Shown here piece after piece: positions 50,993 through 60,531 of a stretch of DNA of 64,000 nt. The notes below the pieces were generated by a model. That model was given only the letters and a program-made list of their open reading frames with translations. It had not been told where the DNA came from and did not search any database. Position 1 is the stretch's first letter. Each line of letters starts with the position of its first letter. Source of the DNA: Candidatus Endomicrobiellum basalitermitum (GTDB taxonomy: Bacteria > Elusimicrobiota > Endomicrobiia > Endomicrobiales > Endomicrobiaceae); assembly GCA_031282525.1 (NCBI GenBank), contig JAITDN010000003.1:1-64000 (forward strand), given 5' to 3'. The position numbers and the translations under genes are program-made.

Positions 50993-51490
50993 TCAATATT
51001 TTTTTATTTCTACTCTTCTATTTTTTGACCATGCTAATTCATTGCTTCCCAATTCAGCAGGTTTTTCTTTTCCATATGAAATAGTCGCAATTCTATTAGA
51101 TGAGATTCCCAGCTTAGTATAATATTCTTTGATTCTCAAAGCTCTACGTTGACCCAGGGAAAGATTATATTCAGTTGTACCTCTTTCATCTGTATGCCCC
51201 TCGAGAATAATTTTTATTTTGGAATTACTTATTAAATAGGCCGCGTTTTCCTTCAAGGTTTCGATTGAACATTCTGTTAAATCACTTTTGTCAAATTCGA
51301 AATACACAGTCTTAAGATTAATATCCTTGTTAGAATCGACTCTTGTAGATGGTTCTTCATCATCAAAAGTAGCCGTTTTTTCAGCACCTGTGGATTCATA
51401 GGAGTAGGGTCCTTGCTTAATATTCTGTCTTTTACAGCCCATAGTAAAAATAAATACATTGATTAGTGCAAATAATAAAAACTTTTTCAT
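50993..51490 (-). CDS. pal: Peptidoglycan-associated lipoprotein Pal
   Basis: 165 residues: a lipoprotein signal (FIFTMGC, lipidated cysteine near residue 19) and an OmpA-type peptidoglycan-binding domain (VYFEFDKSDLTE, ILEGHTDERGTTEYNLSLGQRRA, SYGKEKP). Anchors the outer membrane to peptidoglycan. First gene of a reordered tol cluster, with GGAGA just before its ATG. Confidence 0.95.
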   Translation of the reverse strand: MKKFLLFALINVFIFTMGCKRQNIKQGPYSYESTGAEKTATFDDEEPSTRVDSNKDINLKTVYFEFDKSDLTECSIETLKENAAYLISNSKIKIILEGHTDERGTTEYNLSLGQRRALRIKEYYTKLGISSNRIATISYGKEKPAELGSNELAWSKNRRVEIKKY

Positions 51491-51635
51491 ATAAAATCTC
51501 CATTTTAAATTGTTACCTTACTCATTATTTCGAATCCACCGGTCTATTCTAACATTTTTTTCTATTAATAATCACATGCTTCTCAAAGCTTACTTATATA
51601 ACAACTCTTACATAACTAATCTAATAAAACAACAT

Positions 51636-52598
51636 TTAAAATATGAATTTTATCAATCTATTAAAATCTGATAATGTGCCTATCTTATTAAATATCTCAC
51701 GTATTTTCGCTGCATTAGGTAAGTTTCTAATATAGTAATTAACAATCTTTCTAATTACAATAAGTCCTTTTTTTTCTCCATAATGTTCTATAGAATATCC
51801 AATATGCTTCTTTAACCATATCATTCTTTCTGTTTTCGATGACGAAGATAATTTATTGCCGTTATTAAAAAAGTCTACAAGCCCCTTGAATATTGAATAA
51901 TTGCCTATAGCGCCACGTCCTATCATAATTCCTTTGCAATTCGGTATTCGCATAAAACTAATGGCGGTTTTTTCATCAATAATACCACCATTTGCAATTA
52001 TTGGAATTTTTGCATCCCTACAAGCATCAGCAAATAACTTCAAATTAGGAATGCCAGAATGTCTTTGCGATACAGACCTAGCATGTATTGTAAGCATTTT
52101 TACTCCACAACTTTGAGCTATTTTGACAATCCCAGAAGCTACGTTTTCTTCTGGTAAAATTCCTATGCGAATTTTAGCTGTGACAGGAATATCAACACTT
52201 TTTACAACGTACTCTAAAATCTTTGAAACAAGTTTTTCGTTACTAAGAAGTTTAGAACCTGCGCCAGTTTTCACTATTTTATTTGCAGGACATCCCAAGT
52301 TTATGTCTATTATATCAATGTCCATATCTCTAATAGTTTTTGCTGCCTCTGCCATAATGTAAGCATCACTACCAAAAATTTGCACTGAAATTGGTCTTTC
52401 ATCATTCGATATTCTAAGAAGACTTTTTGTTTTCTTACTATTATATAGAATAGATTTTGCAGATACCATTTCTGTATAAACAAGGCTCGCTCCACCACTT
52501 TTTGCAAGACGCCGTAAAGGAGAATCTGTTATTCCCGCCATAGGTGCAAGAATAATATTGTTGTCGAGTTCAACATTCCCAATATTTAATTTAGTCAT
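51636..52598 (-). CDS. dusB: tRNA-dihydrouridine synthase
   Basis: Flavin enzyme reducing uridines in tRNA. 320 residues: ILAPMAGITDSPLRRLA, QIFGSDAYIMAEAA, the catalytic loop NLGCPANKIVKTGAGSKLL with the acid cysteine, IHARSVSQRHSG, NGGIIDEKTA and IGRGAIGN. DusB subfamily by wording. It lies before tsaD. Confidence 0.94.
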   Translation of the reverse strand: MTKLNIGNVELDNNIILAPMAGITDSPLRRLAKSGGASLVYTEMVSAKSILYNSKKTKSLLRISNDERPISVQIFGSDAYIMAEAAKTIRDMDIDIIDINLGCPANKIVKTGAGSKLLSNEKLVSKILEYVVKSVDIPVTAKIRIGILPEENVASGIVKIAQSCGVKMLTIHARSVSQRHSGIPNLKLFADACRDAKIPIIANGGIIDEKTAISFMRIPNCKGIMIGRGAIGNYSIFKGLVDFFNNGNKLSSSSKTERMIWLKKHIGYSIEHYGEKKGLIVIRKIVNYYIRNLPNAAKIREIFNKIGTLSDFNRLIKFIF

Positions 52599-52673
52599 TT
52601 TTATTTTTTACTACTCACAGGTATTTGTAAATTCTATTTAAATAGATGAAATATTACAAACTTTAGCTCCATT

Positions 52674-53705
52674 TTAATTATACTGCCAATCTTCTAATTT
52701 TAGAGATGGATTAGATATAAATTGAACATCACTGTATTTGAAACCACACTTTAAGTATTTTAAATATGCCACGCATCCAATCATTGCTGCATTATCAGTA
52801 CAGTAAATAAATGGTGGAATAAAGACTTTTACTTTATTTTCACGACTTACTTTCAAGAACATTCTTCTTATTAGATAATTTGCACTTACACCACCGCCTA
52901 AAACAATTCTCTCTAAGTTAAATTCTTTCGCAGCCGCAAATGACTTAAAGCAAAGTGTTTCAGATATAGCTTGTCTAAAAGAAGCGCAAATGTTATTTAG
53001 ATGTTTTTCATTTTTAACCGGATTCACTTTGAGATAATTTAAAAGTGATGTTTTAATGCCTGAAAAAGAAAAATCCCAACTTCCCTTTAAATAAGGTCTC
53101 GTAAATCTAATTGCTTTAGGATCTCCTTTCTCTGCTCTTTCATCTACAATAGGTCCACCAGGATAAGAAAGTCCTAGCATTTTAGCTGCTTTATCAAAAG
53201 CCTCACCTACCGCATCATCTCTTGTTCCTCCTAATACTTTATATTTCCCAAAATCTTTCACTAAAATAAGCTCTGTATGACCACCAGATATTATTAAGCT
53301 TAAAAAAGGATGATTTATAGACTTATTTTTAATAAATGATGAGTAAATATGTCCTTCTAAATGATTTACTGGTATTAAAGGTTTTTTATAAATAATAGCA
53401 AGAGATTTCGCAACAATTGCACCTATAAGCAAAGCTCCTGCTAATCCAGGTCCAACAGTAAAAGCAATAGCATCTACTTTCTTTGAGAAATTATCGAAAG
53501 TTATCCCACTGCTACTCAAGGCTCGAGAGATTACAAGATTTATGTTTTCTATATGTGCACGACTTGCAAGTTCTGGAACAATACCAAAAAATTTAGCATG
53601 TATCTTTGTTTGTGAGGAAATTATAATTGATTTAACTTTTACTCCATTTGTAACTATGGATACAGAAGTTTCATCACATGAAGTTTCTATTGCAAGTACA
53701 TTCAT
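52674..53705 (-). CDS. tsaD: tRNA threonylcarbamoyladenosine synthase TsaD
   Basis: Transfers the threonylcarbamoyl group to A37 of ANN-reading tRNAs. 343 residues: AIETSCDETSVSI, VGPGLAGALLIGA, metal-binding NHLEGHIYSS, LIISGGHTELI, GEAFDKAAKMLGLSYPGGP, and GGGVSANYLIR. Full length. Confidence 0.97.
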   Translation of the reverse strand: MNVLAIETSCDETSVSIVTNGVKVKSIIISSQTKIHAKFFGIVPELASRAHIENINLVISRALSSSGITFDNFSKKVDAIAFTVGPGLAGALLIGAIVAKSLAIIYKKPLIPVNHLEGHIYSSFIKNKSINHPFLSLIISGGHTELILVKDFGKYKVLGGTRDDAVGEAFDKAAKMLGLSYPGGPIVDERAEKGDPKAIRFTRPYLKGSWDFSFSGIKTSLLNYLKVNPVKNEKHLNNICASFRQAISETLCFKSFAAAKEFNLERIVLGGGVSANYLIRRMFLKVSRENKVKVFIPPFIYCTDNAAMIGCVAYLKYLKCGFKYSDVQFISNPSLKLEDWQYN

Positions 53706-53770
53706 ATCATAATTTTTAAAATATACAAATTAATACTTTGTGTTGTGTCAACAAAATATAAGTGTCTGCT

Positions 53771-54184
53771 TCAATTTAGATTTTTTGAACGTATAAAGGT
53801 TATATTATAATAATTTTTGCTAGGGGAATAAAATTTGTACGTAATAGAACCATCTCTATTATTTACCTTATTTAAACCTATTCCAATTGAACGAGCGATT
53901 CTCCTAAATTTTTTTTCAAGGAATTGCATAGTCCTACCAGAATTAAGTTTTATCGTTTTGTAAAATTCACTCCATCTAGTTGTCTTTGTGTTTCTATCCA
54001 TAATATATTGACTTGAAATATCATCTTGAATAATACCATTTGAAATTAAAACATTAACTATTTTTTTATCTATCATTATCTCTACAGGTACTTTCTGTTT
54101 TTGCATAAACTGCAAAGAAAACCACCATATACTCATACCAAAAAGAAATAATATTATCATGTATATTTTAATCCATATGTTCAT
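53771..54184 (-). CDS. Unknown membrane-anchored protein
   Basis: 137 residues, no family I can name. An N-terminal membrane helix (about 8-26) is followed by a compact basic domain with WSEFYKTIKLNSGRTMQFLEKKF and a final strand-rich end (SITYKFYSPSKNYYNITFIR). Some divergent polysaccharide deacetylases carry a similar N-terminal domain with a W-x-E segment and sit near M23 peptidase genes; here no deacetylase domain follows, since tsaD begins 65 bases later. That link is only a suggestion. Confidence 0.6.
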   Translation of the reverse strand: MNIWIKIYMIILFLFGMSIWWFSLQFMQKQKVPVEIMIDKKIVNVLISNGIIQDDISSQYIMDRNTKTTRWSEFYKTIKLNSGRTMQFLEKKFRRIARSIGIGLNKVNNRDGSITYKFYSPSKNYYNITFIRSKNLN

Positions 54185-54299
54185 TTTTTCTATTTACCAC
54201 TACACTTTTCAATTAACTTTAGTTACCTATATCAATTTTTTAGAGATACTAAATAAATGTTCTATTTAATTTTTACAATTTACAACAAAATATTATTGC

Positions 54300-55529
54300 C
54301 TATTGAAACCATAACACTGGATTATCTGAGATTCTATTATATCTTACTTCAAAATACAAAACACTGTTTTCTCCAGCATCTAATTCTGCAATAACTGTAC
54401 CTTTTGAAACTTTTTGATTTTCCTTCACAAGAATATTACTTAATAGGCCGTAAACACATAAAACTGAATCCCCATGATCTATCATAATAATTTTTCCATA
54501 AGAACGAAATTGTCCTGTAAAGATTACGACTCCAGATTCGACACTCTTTACTTGACTAAAATCAGTTGCCTTTATCTTTATACCATTACTAATTACATAA
54601 GTATCAAGTTCAGGGTGTTTATTTTTACCAAAATTTACAATAACTTTTCCATTTATTGGCCATAAGAGTGTTTTTTTTCTCCTAATCTTAGACAGAGTAT
54701 CTGTTGAAGATCTTTGCTTACTTATTATATTCATTTTGTTTATTAACGTTTGTAAAGCTTTGGCACTTTCATTTAAAGCCTTTATTTCTTTTTCAGCAGC
54801 AAGTCTCTTACTAAACGTGGTTTTTAAAAGTATTTTTTTTTCTTTGAGTTCATTTCTATTTCGTGTTTCTAGTTTTTTTTCTTGCGATTGCAAATCCAAA
54901 ATATTTTTTTTAGATTTTTCCCACTTTTTTATATTTGCTGCGGAAATCTTTACTATATTTTTTTCTTTTTCAAAATTCCTCTTCTTATACTCCAAAGATT
55001 TGCGTCTTATTTTATATTTTACAGGATCTTGTTCATAAGAAAACCTAAAATTCATTTTATTAAAAAGCATTATTTCTTTAAATATAACCTTATTTAAATT
55101 AACGCTTCTTACTAATGCAGAGTTATAAATTTTCGAAGATCCCCCAAGATTATTCTGTATAATTTTCATATCTTTTGAGCACTTAGAAAGTTTTTTTTCA
55201 TTTTGTTCTATATTTTTATTTATAGATATTAATTCTTCTTTAAAAATCTTTTCCTGCAAGACCAATTTATCTTTTTTAAGCTGTTTTTCTTTTATAGATT
55301 TTTTTATTTCTGAAAGTTGTTTTACCCGACTATTAATGTCTTTACTCTGTCCACCAAACATTGATATAAAAGGATAAAATAATAGAAAAAATAAAATAAA
55401 TACTTTCATAAATACAAGAAAATCTTTATGTTTTGTTCTTCTAACAATAAGATTCAAAAAATATAAATAAATTTTTGAAAATAACAGTCGTCTTATAATG
55501 TAATTTAAAACGTTAATCTTTATTTTCAT
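54300..55529 (-). CDS. EnvC-like coiled-coil protein with degenerate M23/LytM domain
   Basis: 409 residues. A hydrophobic signal segment (about 38-60), long coiled coil (about 68-270), and a C-terminal LytM domain (LLWPINGKVIVNFGK to EVRYNRISDNPVLWFQ). The zinc-binding HxGxD is ISNGIKI here, and the HxH pair is replaced too (one VCVYGL), so metal binding and peptidase activity are unlikely. EnvC of E. coli is likewise inactive and activates amidases under FtsEX control. The start overlaps the ftsX end by 17 bases. Confidence 0.88.
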   Translation of the reverse strand: MKIKINVLNYIIRRLLFSKIYLYFLNLIVRRTKHKDFLVFMKVFILFFLLFYPFISMFGGQSKDINSRVKQLSEIKKSIKEKQLKKDKLVLQEKIFKEELISINKNIEQNEKKLSKCSKDMKIIQNNLGGSSKIYNSALVRSVNLNKVIFKEIMLFNKMNFRFSYEQDPVKYKIRRKSLEYKKRNFEKEKNIVKISAANIKKWEKSKKNILDLQSQEKKLETRNRNELKEKKILLKTTFSKRLAAEKEIKALNESAKALQTLINKMNIISKQRSSTDTLSKIRRKKTLLWPINGKVIVNFGKNKHPELDTYVISNGIKIKATDFSQVKSVESGVVIFTGQFRSYGKIIMIDHGDSVLCVYGLLSNILVKENQKVSKGTVIAELDAGENSVLYFEVRYNRISDNPVLWFQ

Positions 55530-56337
55530 ACCAGTTTAATATAATTCCAAGAGCTGCTACAAAAGGTACTACTGATAGTAACGTAATCTCATTGATCAAT
55601 AGAGGATAATCCATATAAGTACAAACGATCCAAAAAATAAGAAATGCAAACATTGAATATGATAAATATAAAAAGATATCTATAACGAACTTTTTTATAC
55701 TTAACTTGTACTCTATAATAAAAAAAATGCATTTAAATGTAAACAAAATAAAAACAGTAATTCCAAAAATGAGAAAAATTTTTTTTTGAAAGGAAAGCAA
55801 GCTTTTAGTTTTCAGATATTGTTCAAAAATAGACATATCAAATACTACTTCATCAACACCTGAAATTTTCTCTAAAGTTTTTTTCATATTTAATATTAGA
55901 TTTTTTTTAGGAATAGTTCTAAAGATAGCTATAGCATACGCTTGAATAGACGATTTAATATCACTTGAAATATCTTTTAAAATGGGGTCTTTTTTAATAG
56001 CCCTTGAATATGCCTCACTCGCGCTTACATACTCCTTTATAAATACTAAATTTGTTGCTTTAATCTCCTCTATAATATCCATATCTTCTTTAGAGGAATT
56101 TTCATTAAAAAAGATAACTATGTTAAGATTTCTATATAATGTCGCAGAATAATTCTTAATTTGATAATAATGTCTGGAAACTAAAATACAAAAAAAACAT
56201 AAAAGTGTAACAGCGGTAAATTTTATTATATTATTTGCTATTTTTATGACAGATTTTTCACATATCATTTCACACCCCATACAAAAATAATTTTTAAAAG
56301 ATGCAAGAGAAGCTATAAAGTCCCTTAAATATGTCAA
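55513..56337 (-). CDS. ftsX: FtsX-like permease subunit
   Basis: 274 residues with four membrane helices: one near residues 38-54, three near 185-265, and an extracellular domain between. The domain contains NIVIFFNENSSKEDMDIIEEI and YVSASEAYSRAIKKDP, the FtsX extracellular wording. FtsEX signals across the membrane to EnvC, encoded next. No ftsE gene precedes it; trpS does, 27 bases away. Confidence 0.88.
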   Translation of the reverse strand: MTYLRDFIASLASFKNYFCMGCEMICEKSVIKIANNIIKFTAVTLLCFFCILVSRHYYQIKNYSATLYRNLNIVIFFNENSSKEDMDIIEEIKATNLVFIKEYVSASEAYSRAIKKDPILKDISSDIKSSIQAYAIAIFRTIPKKNLILNMKKTLEKISGVDEVVFDMSIFEQYLKTKSLLSFQKKIFLIFGITVFILFTFKCIFFIIEYKLSIKKFVIDIFLYLSYSMFAFLIFWIVCTYMDYPLLINEITLLSVVPFVAALGIILNWYENKD

Positions 56338-56364
56338 TACATATGTTATTAAGTCATAATTGCC

Positions 56365-57339
56365 TTAAAATTTTAATATTTTATAGATTTCTTCCATAGT
56401 TTTTTGTGCAATTTCTATAGCTTTTTGGCATCCTGTAGAAATTACATTTTCCAAATAAGCTTTATTGGCAATTATATCTTTCCTTTTTTCAGACAAAGGT
56501 TTCATAAATTCAGAAAGCATCTCAATTAATTGTTTTTTACACAATACACAACCTATTTTACCTGTTCTACATTCTTCTTCTCTATTTTTGTAATCTCTAT
56601 TTAATACTTTATTAAATGAGAAAACAATACAACCATAAGGATGACCAACATCATCTTTCTTAATTTTTAAAGGATCTGTAAACATACTTTCAACTTTATC
56701 TTTTATAACATCATTGCTTTCACCTAATAGAATTGAATTATTATAAGATTTTGACATTTTTCTCCCGTCTAAACCTATGAACTTAGCAGTTTTCGTAAGT
56801 CTCTCCTGTGGTTTAATAAAAAATTCACCATAGAAGCTGTTAAATCTTTTTGCTATCTCGCGCGTGAACTCTAGATGCGATATTTGATCTTCACCTATTG
56901 GAACAATATCTGACTTATACAGCAAAATATCTGCAGACATTAAAACAGGGTAACCTAAAAAACCATAATTATGTAAATCTTTATTTTTAATTTTTTGTTG
57001 TTCTTTGTACGTAGGACATCTATAAAGCCGTTTCAAAGGAGTTAACATAGAAAGTATTAAAAATAATTCACTATGTTGAGGTATTTTTGATTGTTTAAAG
57101 AGCACAGCCTTATGAGGATCTATACCTATAGTAATCCAGTCAGCTACCATATCCAAAGTATTTTTGTCAATTTTTGAAGTATCAGAATAATTTGTAGTCA
57201 AGGCATGTAAATCGGCAGACATATAATAACACTCGTATTTATCCTGTTGGAGCCTAACCCAGTTCTCTAATACACCAAAATAATGACCCAAATGAAGCCT
57301 TCCTGTCGGACGCATGGCTGAAAATACTCTTTCAGGCAT
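56365..57339 (-). CDS. trpS: Tryptophanyl-tRNA synthetase
   Basis: Class I synthetase of about 324 residues. MRPTGRLHLGHYFG (HIGH region) and [13 protein letters not shown] (KMSKS) are visible, as are GYPVLMSADILLYK and GEDQISHLEFTREIA. I set the start at the ATG at 57339, which has AAGGAA just upstream. A TTG nine codons earlier (57366) is possible but adds an unusual leader. Confidence 0.96.
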   Translation of the reverse strand: MPERVFSAMRPTGRLHLGHYFGVLENWVRLQQDKYECYYMSADLHALTTNYSDTSKIDKNTLDMVADWITIGIDPHKAVLFKQSKIPQHSELFLILSMLTPLKRLYRCPTYKEQQKIKNKDLHNYGFLGYPVLMSADILLYKSDIVPIGEDQISHLEFTREIAKRFNSFYGEFFIKPQERLTKTAKFIGLDGRKMSKSYNNSILLGESNDVIKDKVESMFTDPLKIKKDDVGHPYGCIVFSFNKVLNRDYKNREEECRTGKIGCVLCKKQLIEMLSEFMKPLSEKRKDIIANKAYLENVISTGCQKAIEIAQKTMEEIYKILKF

Positions 57340-57366
57340 ATAACTTTTTTCCTTGTCATAATTCAA

Positions 57367-57797
57367 TTTCTAGCAAAAATACCCATAAAAAACTTATTAT
57401 TCAATTATAAAATCACAAATTTTTACGTATTACGCATTATGATGAATATTTTTATTAAAATCAAGATTTTCTTAAATAAAAATAACTCTTGAGAAATATT
57501 AAATTAAAATAATAAATATCAAAGGACCATTATAACAAAAAATATTTATTCTTTATTTTAACATCAATCAACATCACACAACTTGATTTATATAAAAATC
57601 ATTGTTATAAATAGATTTTTATATTATAACATAAAAATAACTCTCAGCAATTTTATGTTTTTCTGATTTTTTTTGTAAAGTTAGTTGATAAATTAACTAA
57701 CTCTAATATTGATTTTTATAACATAAAATTATAGAATTTTTGTGTAATTAATGTATTAGTTAGAAGATATATTATAATTTTAAAAGTATTAGATATA
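57367..57797. other. Divergent AT-rich intergenic region between trpS and mnmG
   Basis: 430 bases, more than 80 percent A+T, no gene. It contains a direct repeat of GATTTTTATA...AACATAAAA (57614-57636 and 57711-57728, differing by a small insertion). An inverted partner lies at 57651-57659 (TTTTATGTT), and a perfect inverted repeat AGTTAGTT/AACTAACT spans 57679-57702. The divergent promoters of trpS and mnmG must lie here. Confidence 0.6.
57679..57702. repeat. Perfect inverted repeat upstream of mnmG
   Basis: AGTTAGTT, eight-base spacer GATAAATT, AACTAACT. It could be an operator or a leader hairpin about 95 bases before mnmG. Confidence 0.6.
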
Positions 57798-59576
57798 ATG
57801 GAAGAGAAATACCATATAATTATTATTGGAGCAGGACATGCTGGTTGCGAAGCCTCTTTGGCATGTGCAAGATTAGGCTTAAAAACACTCATAATAACAC
57901 TTAATGTCGATTCAATAGCAAGAATGCCATGTAATCCAGCTATAGGTGGAATTGCGAAAGGGCAAATGGTTAGGGAAATTGACGCTTTAGGTGGTGAGAT
58001 GGGGAAAATAACCGACCTTGCAGGTTTGCAATTCAAAATATTAAATGGTTCAAGAGGACCTGCAGTTTGGTCACCTAGAGCGCAGTGTGATAAAGAGCTT
58101 TACTCAACTTTAATGTCAAAATCCCTCCAAGATCAAATAAATCTAGATATATTACAATCTGAAGTCACATCTTTAATAGTAAAAAACAATAGAGTATGTG
58201 GTGTAAAAATACTTACAAACGAAGTAATAAATGCAGAAGCTGTAATAGTAGCTACGGGAACTTTTTTAAGAGGTAAAATACATCTTGGAAATATGCACTT
58301 TGATGGTGGAAGATTTAATGAACACCAAGCATCATATCTTTCAAAATCTCTTATTGAAGATTGTGGAATAAAACTCGGAAGGTTTAAAACAACAACCACT
58401 CCTAGAATTAATGCCCTCTCAATAGATTGCTCAAAAATGTTAAAGCAATCCGGAGATAAAAAACCTATACCTTTTTCCCACTTTACAGAAATTGAAAAAT
58501 GGAGAAGAGATCTTAGACAGCTTTCATGTTGGCTTACTTATACCAATAAAACAACACATAAGATAGTTAGTGACAATCTTGCTCTCTCGTCTATTAATAT
58601 AGGAGAAGTAAATAGCAAAAGTCCAAGATATTGTCCTGCCATAGAGGAAAAAATAGAGCGTTACCCTGAAAAAACGGATCATCACATTTTTGTAGAACCT
58701 GAGGGTTATAATACTAACGAAGTTTATTTAAATGGACTCTACACTGGACTTCCATTCAATTTACAACAACAAATGATAAATTCAATAGTTGGTCTTGAGA
58801 ACGCTAGAGTAATAAGATATGGGTATGCTATTGAGTACGATTATTCAGATCCTTTACAAATAAAAAAAACTCTAGAAACAAAAACCATTGAAAACCTTTT
58901 TTTAAGTGGACAAATAAATGGAACAACAGGGTATGAAGAAGCAGCATCTCAAGGTTTTATTGCAGGTGTAAATGCCGGACTTAAAATTTTGAATAAATCT
59001 CCAGTTATACTTGAAAGAAATAAATCTTATATAGGAATACTTATAGACGATATAACTACAAAAGGTATGGATGAACCTTATAGAATGTTTACTTCTCGAG
59101 CAGAATACAGGCTTTCAATAAGAAATGATAATGCAGATTTAAGACTTATGGATATAGGAAAATCAATAGGTTTGATATCGGATAAAGTGTATAGAAAATT
59201 TGAACTTTATAGAAATACACTAACACAAATATACAAAGGCAAAACAGAAAATTTACCAACAAATGATGATTTATCACCATGGTCCTTTGAAAAAGTAAAT
59301 GAGGAAATTTGTATTTACAAAAAATATAAAGGTTACATTGAAATTCAAAATAAAACAACAAATAAAGTTAAAAAAAATGAAAATCGCAGAATTCCTGAAA
59401 ATTTTGATTATAATAAACTCGAATCACTTTCTGTGGAAACAAAGCAAAGACTTTTAAAAATACGTCCTCAAACAATAGGACAAGCTTCGAGGATACACGC
59501 AATAAAACCATCCGATATAGCAATACTAACTGTTTATCTTGAAAAAAAAAGAAAGGAAATTAAGGGAGAATATTAA
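57798..59576 (+). CDS. mnmG: tRNA uridine 5-carboxymethylaminomethyl modification enzyme MnmG
   Basis: FAD enzyme that with MnmE modifies the wobble uridine of several tRNAs. 592 residues: IIIGAGHAGCEASLACARLG (FAD), MPCNPAIGGIAKGQMVREIDALGGEMG, VVATGTFLRGKIHLG, GQINGTTGYEEAASQG, FTSRAEYRLSIRNDNADLRL, and the C-terminal helical domain that contacts MnmE. First of two plus-strand genes here with rsmG. Confidence 0.98.
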   Translation: MEEKYHIIIIGAGHAGCEASLACARLGLKTLIITLNVDSIARMPCNPAIGGIAKGQMVREIDALGGEMGKITDLAGLQFKILNGSRGPAVWSPRAQCDKELYSTLMSKSLQDQINLDILQSEVTSLIVKNNRVCGVKILTNEVINAEAVIVATGTFLRGKIHLGNMHFDGGRFNEHQASYLSKSLIEDCGIKLGRFKTTTTPRINALSIDCSKMLKQSGDKKPIPFSHFTEIEKWRRDLRQLSCWLTYTNKTTHKIVSDNLALSSINIGEVNSKSPRYCPAIEEKIERYPEKTDHHIFVEPEGYNTNEVYLNGLYTGLPFNLQQQMINSIVGLENARVIRYGYAIEYDYSDPLQIKKTLETKTIENLFLSGQINGTTGYEEAASQGFIAGVNAGLKILNKSPVILERNKSYIGILIDDITTKGMDEPYRMFTSRAEYRLSIRNDNADLRLMDIGKSIGLISDKVYRKFELYRNTLTQIYKGKTENLPTNDDLSPWSFEKVNEEICIYKKYKGYIEIQNKTTNKVKKNENRRIPENFDYNKLESLSVETKQRLLKIRPQTIGQASRIHAIKPSDIAILTVYLEKKRKEIKGEY

Positions 59577-59580
59577 GAGT

Positions 59581-59613
59581 TTTTCTACTTAAAATTGTAT
59601 TTTAAGTAGAAAA
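59581..59613. terminator. Long AT-rich hairpin after mnmG
   Basis: A perfect 15-base inverted repeat (arms 59581-59595 and 59599-59613, loop TGT) begins four bases after the mnmG stop. It could end or stabilise the mnmG transcript. A clean T tract is missing (GTCATTTATTT follows), so it is not a classic terminator. Confidence 0.6.
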
Positions 59614-59777
59614 GTCATTTATTTATCAGTAAAACTTTTTTTGTATATGATAGATATAATTTTTTATAAGAAAATTAAATAGAATAAATGTGATGGCGAT
59701 GGCAAACAATAAAACAGAATTATATGAAAAAAGGCAGTTAGGGGAGTTATTAAAAAATTAATATTTGGATATCAATT

Positions 59778-60530
59778 ATGGGAAATGAAACACTTTTCAA
59801 AGAATTTCATAGTTATGTAAAAAAAGATATCATATCGTTTTTCTCAAAAAAAATGTGTCAAAAATTTGAGATATATTTTAATGAAATTAATAAATGGAGT
59901 AATACGCTTAATCTTATCTCAATCAAAAATAAAAAAGATATAATATACAGGCATTTTTGCGACTCTTTATATGCCACAAAAGTTATAAATAGTATTACTA
60001 ATAACAAATCTTCATATTTAAATATTGCAGATATTGGAACAGGTTCAGGAATGCCAGGGATACCAGTGAAAATTTCACTTCCTGACATTAAACTTACATT
60101 AGTTGAATCTATAACAAAAAAATGTAGGTTTCTTGAAAATATAAATAATAAACTTAGGCTTAATATAAAGATACTAAATAAAAGAGCTGAGGAAATAGGA
60201 CACGACTTAATGTATAGGCAAAAGTATGATTTTGTTCTATCAAGAGCAGTAAGTAAATTCTCTCCTAATCTTGAAATTTCAATACCTTTACTGAAAGTCG
60301 GTGGACATTTTATAATTTACAAAACAAAAGAATCAATAGAAAATCTAAAAGAAGGAATTCCATCAATAAAAAACATTCTTAAATGTTTAGGAGTAAAACT
60401 TGAACAAACAATATTTTATAATTTACCTGAGCAAAAGTTGAATTATTGTGTTTTAATTTTTAAAAAATATAAAAATACTCCTTCCTTATTTCCTCGTAGA
60501 TCAGAAGAAATCTATAAAAAATCTTTATAA
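59778..60530 (+). CDS. rsmG: 16S rRNA m7G527 methyltransferase RsmG
   Basis: 250 residues. The RsmG wording appears in order: KFEIYFNEINKWSNTLNLIS, RHFCDSLYA, IADIGTGSGMPGIPVKISLPDIKLTLVES with the SAM site, FLENINNKLRLNIKILNKRAEEIG, and SRAVSKFSPNLEISIPLLKVGG. It follows mnmG by 200 bases, the classic gidA-gidB pairing; no parA/parB follows. Confidence 0.95.
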   Translation: MGNETLFKEFHSYVKKDIISFFSKKMCQKFEIYFNEINKWSNTLNLISIKNKKDIIYRHFCDSLYATKVINSITNNKSSYLNIADIGTGSGMPGIPVKISLPDIKLTLVESITKKCRFLENINNKLRLNIKILNKRAEEIGHDLMYRQKYDFVLSRAVSKFSPNLEISIPLLKVGGHFIIYKTKESIENLKEGIPSIKNILKCLGVKLEQTIFYNLPEQKLNYCVLIFKKYKNTPSLFPRRSEEIYKKSL

Positions 60531-60531
60531 T

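Noticed and set aside
57367-57797. Replication origin next to mnmG
   Set aside because: Gene context and A+T content invite it, but I see no DnaA-box-like TTATNCACA cluster and no dnaA or parAB nearby.
59693-59761. Small plus-strand ORF (22 codons) between mnmG and rsmG
   Set aside because: No ribosome-binding site or family resemblance; too short to support.
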